Below are positions 13,354 to 21,817 of a stretch of 47,446 bases of DNA, one piece after another. Numbering within the stretch: the stretch's first letter is position 1; the number at the start of each line of letters is the position of its first letter. The stretch lies in NCBI GenBank assembly GCA_015067795.1, contig SVLU01000014.1:1-47446 (forward strand), written 5' to 3'. The notes under the pieces were generated by a model that was not told the DNA's origin, made no database searches, and was given only the letters and a program-made list of their open reading frames with translations. The translations under genes and the position numbers were made by a program. The DNA comes from Oscillospiraceae bacterium (lineage in GTDB: Bacteria; Bacillota; Clostridia; Oscillospirales; Oscillospiraceae).

Positions 13354-13851
13354 ATGGAACACAGAATAAGCATTGTCTGTGCCGCAAGAGGTGCAAGAGC
13401 TTCTGCCCGCCTTATAAGAAAGGCTATAAGGGCGGCGTTGAAGGTAGAACAGGTGACAGTACCATGCCATGTAGGCGTTAGAATTACAAGTGACGAAGAG
13501 ATCCATCAGTTAAATCTGGAACATAGAAATGTTGACAGACCAACCGATGTTCTTAGCTTCCCCATGATTCACCTGAAGCCTGGTGAATTTGAAGTGAGTG
13601 AAAGTGACCTGGACCCTGAAACAGGCCGTCTGTATCTGGGGGATATGGTCATCTCTCTGGACAGAGCAAAGGTTCAGGCCAGGGAATACGGTCATTCTCT
13701 GGCACGTGAAACCGCATATCTGTCCGTTCATTCCATCCTTCATCTTTTAGGTTATGACCATACAGACAATATGGAAGAAAAGCGCCGAATGCGAGCAAGA
13801 GAAGAAAGAGCATTACAGAGACTGGGTCTCAGGAGGAAAGATGATCAGTAA
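13354..13851 (+). CDS. ybeY: Endoribonuclease YbeY (rRNA maturation)
   Basis: The product is 165 residues. The zinc site is intact as HSILHLLGYDH: His126, His130 and His136 (H-x3-H-x5-H). YbeY is a single-strand endonuclease in 16S rRNA 3' end maturation and ribosome quality control. The N-terminal core DRPTDVLSFP is conserved. AAGGAG precedes the ATG. The C-terminus overlaps the era start by 11 bases, so the two are translationally coupled. Confidence 0.95.
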   Translation: MEHRISIVCAARGARASARLIRKAIRAALKVEQVTVPCHVGVRITSDEEIHQLNLEHRNVDRPTDVLSFPMIHLKPGEFEVSESDLDPETGRLYLGDMVISLDRAKVQAREYGHSLARETAYLSVHSILHLLGYDHTDNMEEKRRMRAREERALQRLGLRRKDDQ

Positions 13852-14728
13852 AACTGCAATGATAACGGTGGCAGGCAGACCGAATGTGGGCAAATCCACA
13901 TTGACAAATGCCCTTGTAGGCGAAAAGGTTTCCATCGTTACAAATAAACCACAGACCACAAGAAACAGAATATGCGGAATCGTCAATCGTGGCGATACTC
14001 AGTTTGTGCTTATGGACACTCCGGGCTTTCACAAGGCAAGAACTCACCTTGGCGATTACATGGTAAATGTTGTCAAGGAGAGCGTTGCCGGCGTCGACCT
14101 GGTGGCACTTTTAGTTGAGCCTATCGCAAATATCGGCACACAGGAGCAGCTCCTTATTCAGAGAATAAAGGAAGCAAATGTGCCTGCTGTTCTTATAATC
14201 AATAAGATAGATACAATTCCTAAGGAAGAGCTTTTCCCAATTATTGCCATGTACAATGATGCACATGACTTTGAAGCGATCATTCCGATTTCCGCAAGAA
14301 AGAAGGACGGTCTGGAAATTCTTCTTGATGAATTTGAAAAGTACGCTGTGGAAGGTCCCCAGCTTTATCCGGACGATATGACAAGTGACCAGCCTGACAG
14401 ACAGATGGTTGCAGAGATCGTCCGTGAAAAGCTCCTTCTCTGTCTGGAAAGGGAAATTCCTCACGGCACAGCGGTTGAGGTAACAAGATTTACAGAGCGT
14501 GAAAACGAGATAATCGATGCTCATGTTACCATTTTCTGCGAAAAGGCAAGCCATAAGGGAATTATCATTGGCAAGGATGGTGCAATGCTCAAGCGTGTTG
14601 GTGAGCTTGCCCGTAAGGACATAGAAGCCTATATGGGTACAAAGGTATTTCTGCAGACATGGGTAAAGGTCAAGGAAAACTGGCGTGACAATGACGTTCT
14701 TATCCGTAACTTCGGTTATACGGAATAA
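13841..14728 (+). CDS. era: GTPase Era
   Basis: The product is 295 residues. The ATG at 13841 follows AGGAGG; a longer in-frame reading starting inside ybeY is rejected. G1 is GRPNVGKST, G3 DTPGF, and G4 NKID. The C-terminal KH domain has GIIIGKDGAMLKRVG and ends in WVKVKENWRDND. Era binds the 3' end of 16S rRNA during 30S assembly, which fits its coupling to YbeY. Confidence 0.96.
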   Translation: MISKTAMITVAGRPNVGKSTLTNALVGEKVSIVTNKPQTTRNRICGIVNRGDTQFVLMDTPGFHKARTHLGDYMVNVVKESVAGVDLVALLVEPIANIGTQEQLLIQRIKEANVPAVLIINKIDTIPKEELFPIIAMYNDAHDFEAIIPISARKKDGLEILLDEFEKYAVEGPQLYPDDMTSDQPDRQMVAEIVREKLLLCLEREIPHGTAVEVTRFTERENEIIDAHVTIFCEKASHKGIIIGKDGAMLKRVGELARKDIEAYMGTKVFLQTWVKVKENWRDNDVLIRNFGYTE

Positions 14729-14737
14729 GTTCTTACC

Positions 14738-14871
14738 TGTCATTCCGAGGAGCAAGCTTTTCCTCTGTCATTCCGAGGAGCAAGCTTTTCCTCTGTCATT
14801 CCGAGGAGCGTAGCGACGTGGGAATCTTACTAAAAGGATTGCCACGGCTCTTGCCGAGCCTCGCAATGACA
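14738..14871. repeat. Intergenic repeat family R2, copy B (three 28-base units plus tail)
   Basis: Units begin at 14738, 14766 and 14794, the same 28-base period as in copy A. They end in GTAGCGACGTGGGAATCTT and a tail with GATTGCCACG and TCGCAATGACA. It starts 9 bases after the era stop, so the two copies directly bracket ybeY-era in the same orientation. Confidence 0.85.
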
Positions 14872-14943
14872 AAGTGAATACGGAATAATTCCCATTTATA
14901 ATTCCGAAGCCTTTGTTTAGAATACTATCAGCGGAGGTAGCTT

Positions 14944-15096
14944 ATGAACGCTGAAGGTATTTGGAAACTGTTCTGTGAAACAGGGAACGTGTCATGCTAT
15001 CTCATGTACAGAGAGCTGGCACGACAGGGACAAAGAGCTGAGAATATTCAGGAACGACAAAACAACAAACAGCAGACTGAGAACAGAATGTCATAG
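14944..15096 (+). CDS. YqzL-like small protein
   Basis: The product is 50 residues, with GCGGAGG upstream of the ATG. The N-terminus MNAEGIWKLFCETGNVSCYL followed by MYREL matches the YqzL family pattern (W-x-x-F-x-x-TG-x-x-x-x-YL-x-Y). The C-terminal 25 residues are charged and Gln/Asn-rich. YqzL is a conserved short open frame between era and recO in Firmicutes, exactly as here. Its function is unknown. Confidence 0.8.
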   Translation: MNAEGIWKLFCETGNVSCYLMYRELARQGQRAENIQERQNNKQQTENRMS

Positions 15097-15113
15097 TCTG
15101 CTCAGACAGACTG

Positions 15114-15142
15114 AAACGGTGACAGAGGAAACGTCACCGTTT
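15114..15142 (+). terminator. Hairpin between the YqzL-like gene and recO
   Basis: AAACGGTGAC (15114-15123) pairs with GTCACCGTTT (15133-15142). Only a short T-run is present and recO starts 16 bases further, so it may attenuate rather than fully terminate. Confidence 0.5.
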
Positions 15143-15157
15143 AGTCATAGGTGAAAG

Positions 15158-15904
15158 ATGTACATAACTACAACGGGACTGGTATTGAGAGAAACTGAAT
15201 ACAAGGAGTCCAGCCGAATTCTCACGGTGCTGACAAGCACCGAGGGCAAGCTGACGGTAAGCGCCAGGGGAGCAAAACGCAGAGGCAGTAAAACCGCCGC
15301 TTCGACTCAGCTTCTTGCCTTTTCCGAGATGACCCTGTACAAGGGCAGGGATAATAAGTGGACACTTACCGAGGCGCGGAGTCTGGAGCTTTTTGACGGT
15401 ATCCGTGATGAGCTTGAGTTACTTTCTCTTGGCTCGTACTTTGCCGAGGTCATGGAAAGCGTTTCTGATGAGGACAGTCCCAGTCCTGAGATATTGTCAT
15501 TGGGTCTGAACTCCCTTTACGCACTGAGCAGGAGGCTGAAGTCTGCTGAAATGGTAAAGGCGGCGTTTGAACTGAGAATGATGTGTTTGGCAGGATATGA
15601 GCCGATTTTGGAGGCTTGCTGTGTCTGCGGTAACAGTGAGCCGGAAAAGGGGTATCTTGACCTTGTTGGAGGGATCATAAGCTGTGCGAAATGCTCAGGC
15701 TTCGGTGAACTGATGACACCATTGAGAGGCGGAGCATTGCAGGCGGCAAGATATATCATACAATCTGAGCCGAAGAAGATTTTTTCTTTTACGCTGGATG
15801 ATGATGCTCTCCACGAGCTCGGCTATGCCTGCGAAAACTACCTGCTGACCCAGATGGACAGAGGATTCAGGACACTTGAATTTTATAAGAGTGTAAATAT
15901 TTAA
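15158..15904 (+). CDS. recO: DNA repair protein RecO
   Basis: The product is 248 residues. An N-terminal OB fold (TTGLVLRETEYKESSRILTVLT) is followed by a helical domain with the zinc motif CCVCGNSEP...ISCAKC (about residues 151-174). RecO loads RecA onto SSB-coated DNA together with RecR/RecF. AGGTGAAAG precedes the ATG. It follows the era-yqzL order typical of Firmicutes. Confidence 0.93.
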   Translation: MYITTTGLVLRETEYKESSRILTVLTSTEGKLTVSARGAKRRGSKTAASTQLLAFSEMTLYKGRDNKWTLTEARSLELFDGIRDELELLSLGSYFAEVMESVSDEDSPSPEILSLGLNSLYALSRRLKSAEMVKAAFELRMMCLAGYEPILEACCVCGNSEPEKGYLDLVGGIISCAKCSGFGELMTPLRGGALQAARYIIQSEPKKIFSFTLDDDALHELGYACENYLLTQMDRGFRTLEFYKSVNI

Positions 15905-15907
15905 TTA

Positions 15908-16040
15908 TCTCTCCCTCAGTCAGCCTTGCGGCTGACAGCTCCCTCGCGTGAAGGGAGCCTTTGATATAGTTTGAACCGATATGAAAAACCTCCCTCTGAT
16001 GAGGGAGGTGGCACGGCATGAGCCGTGACGGAGGGAGAGA
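15908..16040. repeat. Intergenic inverted-repeat element (R3)
   Basis: The ends are near-perfect inverted copies: TCTCTCCCTCAGTCA at the left and, reverse-complemented, TCTCTCCCTCCGTCA at the right. Inside are further inverted CTCCCTC/GAGGGAG words, a GTCAGCC-TTGC-GGCTGAC hairpin and a GGCACGGCATGAGCC stem. It resembles the compact MITE-like Firmicutes intergenic repeats. It contains no gene and fills the recO-mutS2 gap. Confidence 0.75.
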
Positions 16041-16080
16041 AACATAATAATCAAACATGATTAATTTTTAGAGGTTACAA

Positions 16081-18462
16081 ATGACACTATTTGAAAAATC
16101 AATGAAAACCTTAGAGCTTCCGCTGATTTTAGAGCAGCTTGCTCAGCGAGCCGGAAGTGAGATGGGCAAGGAACGGATCAGGAAGCTTTGCCCATCTACT
16201 GATATACATGAAGTACGCAGACTGCTTGACGAAACGTCTGCCGCTAAAAAGCTTATAGGAATAAAGGGTAATTTGTCCTTTTCCGGGCTTAAGGATGTCC
16301 GCCTGTCTGTTCACAGAGCAGAGCGGGGTGGTATGCTTAATACAAGAGAGCTGATGGATATTGGTGCGCTTTTGCGTACAGCAAGAATGGTACAGGCCTA
16401 TCCGGAAGGTGACAAGCCTGTAAATACCTGCATCGACTATCTGTTCAATGCCCTTCATGCAAATAAATATTTTGAGGAAAAGATAGCAAGCTCCATCGTT
16501 GGTGAGGATGAGATTGCTGACAACGCAAGTGCCGAGCTTGCCGACATCCGCCGTCATATCCGTGTTGCTGGTGAAAAGGTGCGAAGCTCCCTTCAGCGTA
16601 TTATTTCCTCTCCTTCATATTCCAAGGCTCTCCAGGAGCCTATAATCACAATGCGAAACGGCCGTTACGTTGTGCCTGTAAGGGCGGACCACCGCTCCGC
16701 AGTACCGGGCCTTGTTCATGATATATCTTCCTCCGGTGCTACCTTGTTCGTTGAACCAATGGCGGCTGTGCAGGCAAACAACGAGATACATGAGCTGATG
16801 GCAAAGGAGAAGAACGAAATTGACCGTATTCTCATGGTCATGTCTGCTGAAGCGGCTGATTTCGGTGAGGATATAGTTGCAAACTTCAATGTTCTCACAG
16901 AGCTTGATGTTATTTTTGCAAAGGCACGCCTCTCCTATGATCAGGACGGCGGTGCACCTGAGCTGAGCGAGGACGGCACAATGTACCTTAAGAGAGCACG
17001 CCATCCGCTCCTGCCAAGAAAGACAGCAGTTCCCATTGATGTTCGTCTTGGCAATGAATTTGACACTTTGGTCATCACAGGCCCAAATACAGGCGGCAAG
17101 ACAGTAAGCCTCAAGACTATGGGCGTTCTGTGCCTTATGACCCAGTGCGGTATGCATATTCCTGCCTCTGACGGCAGCTGCGTTCCCATATTCAGTAAGA
17201 TTTTGGCGGATATTGGCGACGAACAGTCCATCGAGCAGTCTCTTTCCACATTCTCATCCCATATGGTGAATATCGTTGAGATACTTAAGGAATGTGAAAC
17301 CAATACTCTTCTTCTCTTTGACGAGCTGGGTGCAGGTACTGATCCGGTTGAAGGTGCGGCACTTGCCGTTTCCATCATAGAACACGCAAGAAATAAGGGT
17401 GCAATGATCTGTGCCACCACCCATTATGCAGAGCTTAAGGCATACGCAACCACAGCAAACGGTGTTCAGAACGCATCCTGTGAATTTGACGTTGAGACCC
17501 TGAAGCCCACATATAAGCTCCTTATCGGCATCCCCGGCAAGAGTAATGCTTTTGCAATCTCCTCCAAGCTTGGACTTCCCGATGATATCATCGAGGACGC
17601 AAAGAGCCGTGTTGACAGCGGTAGCGCAAGCTTTGAAGAGGTTCTTGAAAATCTGGAAAAGACCCGTCAGAAGATGGAAGGTGAGCGTCTTGAAACAAGA
17701 CAGCTTCTCATGAAAGCACGTGAAGATGCAAAGGCAGCATCTGACAAGAGGGTTCAGGTTGACGCAGAGAGGGAAAAGGTCACAAAGGTTGCAAGGCACG
17801 AGGCTGAGCGAATTCTCCGTGAAGCCCGGGAAGCGGCTGATGAGGTGTTCCGTGAGCTGGACTCCATGCGTAAGCAGGCTGCAAAGGATGCCAACTGGCA
17901 GCAGGTCAACGAAGCGAGAAGCCAGCTTCGCCGTGAGCTGAACAAGGCTGAGGACAAGCTGATTGATCATAAGGCCGCTGTGCCTGAGGAAACACCAAAG
18001 CCGACGAGGGCAATCAGACTTGGCGATACTGTTGAAATTCTCTCTATTGGAGCGAAGGCTCAGGTCCTCGCCATAAGTCCCGACAGAATACTCACCCTTC
18101 AGGCGGGTATAATGAAGGTGACAGCAAAGGAAAGCGAAGTGCGTCTGATTGAGGACAACACCTTGAAAAAGCAGGTTGAAAAATATACCGCCAGCGTTCA
18201 ACAGAGCTTCGGCGGTGCGGTGAAGCCTGAGCTGGATATCCGTGGCATGGCTTCCGATGAAGCTGTCCCTGTTATGGAAAAATTCCTGGACTCTGCAAGA
18301 CTTGCTAAACTCAATATCGTTACAATTATCCACGGCAAGGGGACAGGTGTTCTTCGTCAGGCTGTACACGTCAATCTACGCAGAAATCCCCATGTAAAGT
18401 CCTTCAGATTGGGCAGATACGGTGAGGGTGAGAGCGGCGTTACCGTAATTGAGCTTAAGTAA
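16081..18462 (+). CDS. mutS2: Endonuclease/ribosome-splitting ATPase MutS2
   Basis: The product is 793 residues. Core and lever helices lead to the ABC ATPase with Walker A GPNTGGKT (about residue 340) and Walker B LLLFDELGAGTDP. A long coiled coil and KOW-like segment follow. The C-terminal Smr nuclease domain has LDIRGM and IHGKGTG. MutS2 suppresses homologous recombination and, in Bacillus, splits collided ribosomes. Length and domains are normal. Confidence 0.96.
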   Translation: MTLFEKSMKTLELPLILEQLAQRAGSEMGKERIRKLCPSTDIHEVRRLLDETSAAKKLIGIKGNLSFSGLKDVRLSVHRAERGGMLNTRELMDIGALLRTARMVQAYPEGDKPVNTCIDYLFNALHANKYFEEKIASSIVGEDEIADNASAELADIRRHIRVAGEKVRSSLQRIISSPSYSKALQEPIITMRNGRYVVPVRADHRSAVPGLVHDISSSGATLFVEPMAAVQANNEIHELMAKEKNEIDRILMVMSAEAADFGEDIVANFNVLTELDVIFAKARLSYDQDGGAPELSEDGTMYLKRARHPLLPRKTAVPIDVRLGNEFDTLVITGPNTGGKTVSLKTMGVLCLMTQCGMHIPASDGSCVPIFSKILADIGDEQSIEQSLSTFSSHMVNIVEILKECETNTLLLFDELGAGTDPVEGAALAVSIIEHARNKGAMICATTHYAELKAYATTANGVQNASCEFDVETLKPTYKLLIGIPGKSNAFAISSKLGLPDDIIEDAKSRVDSGSASFEEVLENLEKTRQKMEGERLETRQLLMKAREDAKAASDKRVQVDAEREKVTKVARHEAERILREAREAADEVFRELDSMRKQAAKDANWQQVNEARSQLRRELNKAEDKLIDHKAAVPEETPKPTRAIRLGDTVEILSIGAKAQVLAISPDRILTLQAGIMKVTAKESEVRLIEDNTLKKQVEKYTASVQQSFGGAVKPELDIRGMASDEAVPVMEKFLDSARLAKLNIVTIIHGKGTGVLRQAVHVNLRRNPHVKSFRLGRYGEGESGVTVIELK

Positions 18463-18546
18463 ACGTGGAGCAAACTTCTTATGCTTAAATAGTACAAATT
18501 GATGAAAAATGGGCAGTATTAAAGACGTATTTCATAGGAATGTTTC

Positions 18547-18576
18547 TTGACTTGAAAATGCTTTACGTGCTACAAT
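18547..18576 (+). promoter_or_regulatory. Promoter of the HPr-like gene
   Basis: TTGACT (18547-18552) and TACAAT (18571-18576) with an 18-base spacer, about 55 bases before the ATG at 18631. Confidence 0.65.
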
Positions 18577-18630
18577 CATTAAAAGTATAAACTTTTGCGA
18601 CTGTATCCAAGACTAAGGGAGGCAACGTCA

Positions 18631-18894
18631 ATGTACGTTAAAGAAGCGGTTGTTAAAAATCGTGTTGGTTTAAGAGCAAGACCTGCAACATTTTTCACAC
18701 AGAAGGCAAATGAATTCAAGAGCAGTATTTGGATAGAAAAGGACGAGCGCCGCATGAATGCAAAGAGTCTCCTTGGTGTTCTTTCTATGGGTATCATCGG
18801 CGGCACCGAAATCAGCATTATTGCAGATGGTATTGACGAAAGTGCAGCAGTTGAAACTCTGTGCCAGCTCGTATCTTCTGATTTTGCTGAGTAA
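18631..18894 (+). CDS. HPr-like phosphocarrier lacking the catalytic His (Crh-like)
   Basis: The product is 87 residues from the ATG at 18631 with AGGGAGG upstream. The HPr fold is clear, but the active-site motif reads VGLRARPA with Arg at position 15, where PTS HPr has His (GLHARPA). The regulatory Ser46 is kept in NAKSLLGVLSMG. It therefore cannot accept phosphate from enzyme I at residue 15 but could be a substrate of HPr kinase. This is the condition of Bacillus Crh (Gln15), a co-repressor of CcpA. Its place between mutS2 and uvrC, with its own promoter and terminator, suggests separate regulation. Confidence 0.88.
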   Translation: MYVKEAVVKNRVGLRARPATFFTQKANEFKSSIWIEKDERRMNAKSLLGVLSMGIIGGTEISIIADGIDESAAVETLCQLVSSDFAE

Positions 18895-18909
18895 GTATTA
18901 GACAACCAT

Positions 18910-18945
18910 AAAGGGTCTGTTTCCACCGAAACAGGCCCTTTATTA
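18910..18945 (+). terminator. Intrinsic terminator after the HPr-like gene
   Basis: AAAGGGTCTGTTTC (18910-18923) pairs with GAAACAGGCCCTTT (18928-18941) with one G-U pair and a four-base loop. Confidence 0.85.
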
Positions 18946-18963
18946 CGATATGGAGGCTGACCT

Positions 18964-20781
18964 GTGATCGAAGAGCTCAGGAAAAAAGCAGCGGAACTGC
19001 CGCTGAAGCCCGGTGTCTATATCATGATGGACAAAACCGGCAAGGTTATATATGTTGGCAAGGCTCGTAAGCTCAAGAACCGTGTCAGCAGCTATTTCCA
19101 TGGCGCTCACAATGCAAAGACCGAGGCTATGGTATCAAATGTTGCGAATTTCGATGTAATTATCGCAAATTCCGAGTTTGAAGCCCTTGTTCTGGAGAAT
19201 TCCCTCATCAAGCACCATATGCCGAAGTATAATATCCTCCTGAAGGATGACAAGGGGTATCCATTTATCAGACTGGATCACAAAAACCAATATCCGCGGT
19301 TTACCGTTGTGGGAAAGACCGAAAAGGACGATGCAAGATATTTCGGACCGTTTCCCTCCAGAACCGTAACATTTTCGGCACTTGATGCCGTGAGCAAGGC
19401 ACTTAAGCTGCCAACCTGTACCAGAAAGTTCCCCAGAGATATTGGCAGAGAACGCCCGTGTCTGAATTATCAGCTTGGCTCCTGCAATGGATATTGTCTT
19501 AGAGATGCAAGTCACGCTGAGTACATGAAATCCGTTCAGCAGGCGGCTATGGTATTCGACGGAAGAGCAAATGAATTGGTGGACAAATTGCAGGCAGACA
19601 TGGAAAAAGCCGCGGAAGCCATGCGCTTTGAGCTTGCGGCGGAGCTTAGGGACAGGATGAGGGCTGTTCAGGCACTGTCATCCCACCAGCACGTATGGAG
19701 TATCGGCAGAGGTGATACTGATGCTATCGGCTTTGTTCGTGATACAAAGAGCTGCTTCGTTGTTCTGCGATATATGGAGGGGAAGCTCCTTGATAAGGAT
19801 TATGTGCTGATGGATGAACCCCTTGAGGACGATTTTGAAGCTGTGTCATCCCTGTGTCGTCAGTATTATGTAAACAGAGGTGCAGTACCGAAAACGGTGC
19901 TGATGCCCTGGGAGCTTACAGACAGCGATGAGCTTCAGCAGCTTTTCAGCGATATAGCGGGATATAAAGTCACGATAGCGACTCCGAAACGCGGTGATAA
20001 GAAGCTTCAGGTTGAAACTGCGATGCTGAATGCCCGGGAGGAAATACAGCGAGCTACCACCAAAGAGGAGCGTGTTACAAAGACTGCCCAATGGCTTATG
20101 GAGGCTCTTGGCCTTGAAAGACCGCCGAAGCGTATCGAAGCCTTTGACGTTTCAAATATGGGTAACGACGGTATTGTTGCCTCTATGACGGTTTTCATGA
20201 ACGGCAAGCCCCTTAAACGTGAGTATAGAAAATTCAAGATAAAAACCACCGACGGTCAGGATGACTACGGCTCTATGTATGAGGCGGTGTACAGACGCTT
20301 TAAGCGTTACCGTGAGGGGGATGAGAAGTTCAACGCACTTCCTGATGTACTGCTTATCGACGGCGGTACGGTACACGCAAATATTGCCCTGAAAGCCATG
20401 AAGGAGGCGGGGGTATGGGTTCCTGTTTTCGGCATGGTGAAGGATGACAGACACAGAACAAGAGCTTTGGTAACACCTGATGGTGACGAGATCGGTATTG
20501 ACGCAAAGCCCTATGTTTTCTCCTTTGTCGGAACTATTCAGGAGGAAACTCATCGGTTTGCCATAGAATTCAACCGTTCACTCAGGTCGAAATACGGTTC
20601 TGTTCTGGATGAGATACCGGGCATAGGGGAAAAACGAAGAAACGCTCTTATCAAAGCGTTTAAAAGCATAAAAGCCATAGAAAATGCTGAAATCGAGGAG
20701 CTTGCAAGAGTAGTTCCAAAGGATACGGCACAGAATATATATGAGTATTTCCGAAGGGGAGAGGAAAATGAGAGTAATTAG
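18964..20781 (+). CDS. uvrC: Excinuclease ABC subunit C
   Basis: The product is 605 residues, with a GTG start preceded by TGGAGG. The N-terminal GIY-YIG nuclease reads KPGVYIMMDKTGKVIYVGKA. The UvrB-binding UVR motif lies near residue 205 (EAMRFELAAELRDRM). The RNase H-like 5' nuclease domain reads IEAFDVSNM. The double helix-hairpin-helix at the end has LDEIPGIGEKRR. It makes the dual incisions in nucleotide excision repair. The start of rsmD overlaps its last codons. Confidence 0.96.
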   Translation: MIEELRKKAAELPLKPGVYIMMDKTGKVIYVGKARKLKNRVSSYFHGAHNAKTEAMVSNVANFDVIIANSEFEALVLENSLIKHHMPKYNILLKDDKGYPFIRLDHKNQYPRFTVVGKTEKDDARYFGPFPSRTVTFSALDAVSKALKLPTCTRKFPRDIGRERPCLNYQLGSCNGYCLRDASHAEYMKSVQQAAMVFDGRANELVDKLQADMEKAAEAMRFELAAELRDRMRAVQALSSHQHVWSIGRGDTDAIGFVRDTKSCFVVLRYMEGKLLDKDYVLMDEPLEDDFEAVSSLCRQYYVNRGAVPKTVLMPWELTDSDELQQLFSDIAGYKVTIATPKRGDKKLQVETAMLNAREEIQRATTKEERVTKTAQWLMEALGLERPPKRIEAFDVSNMGNDGIVASMTVFMNGKPLKREYRKFKIKTTDGQDDYGSMYEAVYRRFKRYREGDEKFNALPDVLLIDGGTVHANIALKAMKEAGVWVPVFGMVKDDRHRTRALVTPDGDEIGIDAKPYVFSFVGTIQEETHRFAIEFNRSLRSKYGSVLDEIPGIGEKRRNALIKAFKSIKAIENAEIEELARVVPKDTAQNIYEYFRRGEENESN

Positions 20782-21313
20782 CGGCTCTGCCAAGGGCAGA
20801 AGATTACAGGAGCCTGCCGACTACAAGGTAAGGCCAACCACCGATAAGGTAAAGGAATCTATTTTCAATATTATCCAGTTTGATATCGAAGGAAGAAAGG
20901 TACTTGACCTTTTTGCAGGCAGCGGTCAGCTTGGCATCGAGGCCCTCAGCCGTGGTGCGGCATACTGCACATTCGTTGACAAAGCACCGGACTCTTTGAA
21001 ATTGGTGAGAAATAATATCAAAACCACAGGCTTTGGTGACAGGGCAAAGGTTGTTGCCGGTGACAGTATCGGCTACCTTGCAGGCGGTGAAAAGTTCGAT
21101 CTTATCTTCCTTGATCCACCTTATGATACGGATTTATTGGAAAAAGCACTGGAATATGTAAAAAAGTTTGACATTCTGAAAGAAAATGGTATAATGGTCT
21201 GTGAGAGTCAGCGGGAAAAGGCTTTGCCTGAGCTGACTGAACCCTATTATCTGCTTAAGGAGTATAATTACGGTAAGATCAAAATTACCACATTTTCCAG
21301 AAAAGCGGATTAG
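20768..21313 (+). CDS. rsmD: 16S rRNA (guanine966-N2)-methyltransferase RsmD
   Basis: The product is 181 residues. The ATG at 20768 has GGGGAGAGG upstream and overlaps uvrC by 14 bases. MRVISGSAKGRRL and RPTTDKVKESIFNII start the protein, the SAM site is VLDLFAGSGQLGIEALSRG, and the catalytic motif is LDPPYD. It methylates G966 of 16S rRNA. It is followed by coaD, the usual Firmicutes pair. Confidence 0.95.
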   Translation: MRVISGSAKGRRLQEPADYKVRPTTDKVKESIFNIIQFDIEGRKVLDLFAGSGQLGIEALSRGAAYCTFVDKAPDSLKLVRNNIKTTGFGDRAKVVAGDSIGYLAGGEKFDLIFLDPPYDTDLLEKALEYVKKFDILKENGIMVCESQREKALPELTEPYYLLKEYNYGKIKITTFSRKAD

Positions 21314-21328
21314 AAAGGCAAAGATCAA

Positions 21329-21814
21329 ATGAGTATAGCTGTATATCCGGGCAGCTTTGATCCGGTTACTTTGGGTCATTTGAATATTATCAAGCGTGCA
21401 TCCCGTACATTTGAAAAGCTGTATGTCTGCGTAATGGTAAATTCAGGTAAGAGTCCAATGCTCTCTTTGGAGAAGAGACTGAAGTATCTGGAGGAGTGTA
21501 CAGCACGTTTTCCGAATGTTGTTGTTGAATGTTCGGATAAGCTCCTTGTTGAATATGCGGACTCCAGAGGGGCAACGGTAATAATCAAGGGTCTCAGGGC
21601 GGTGTCGGACTTTGACTGGGAATTCCAGATGGCACTGGCAAACAACAAGCTTGCGCCTCATATTGATACCCAGTTTTTGATGGCATCCCAGAAATATATG
21701 TATTTAAGCTCCACAATCGTTAAGGAAATGGCACGATACGGTGTCGATTTGTCGGAGTTTGTACCAAGAGAGATTATAGATGATTTTAAAAATCAGATAA
21801 ATAGCAGGAGGTAA
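21329..21814 (+). CDS. coaD: Phosphopantetheine adenylyltransferase
   Basis: The product is 161 residues. The nucleotidyltransferase motif is YPGSFDPVTLGHLNII (HxGH as LGHL), and the C-terminal motif is LSSTIVKEMARYG. It converts 4'-phosphopantetheine and ATP to dephospho-CoA, the penultimate CoA step. It sits in the rsmD-coaD unit, with the coiled-coil gene starting 4 bases after its stop. Confidence 0.96.
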   Translation: MSIAVYPGSFDPVTLGHLNIIKRASRTFEKLYVCVMVNSGKSPMLSLEKRLKYLEECTARFPNVVVECSDKLLVEYADSRGATVIIKGLRAVSDFDWEFQMALANNKLAPHIDTQFLMASQKYMYLSSTIVKEMARYGVDLSEFVPREIIDDFKNQINSRR

Positions 21815-21817
21815 AGT

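Noticed and set aside
17254-18369. 371-codon minus-strand frame opposite mutS2
   Set aside because: It lies entirely within mutS2 antisense, with Cys/Leu-rich random-looking sequence and no start signals.
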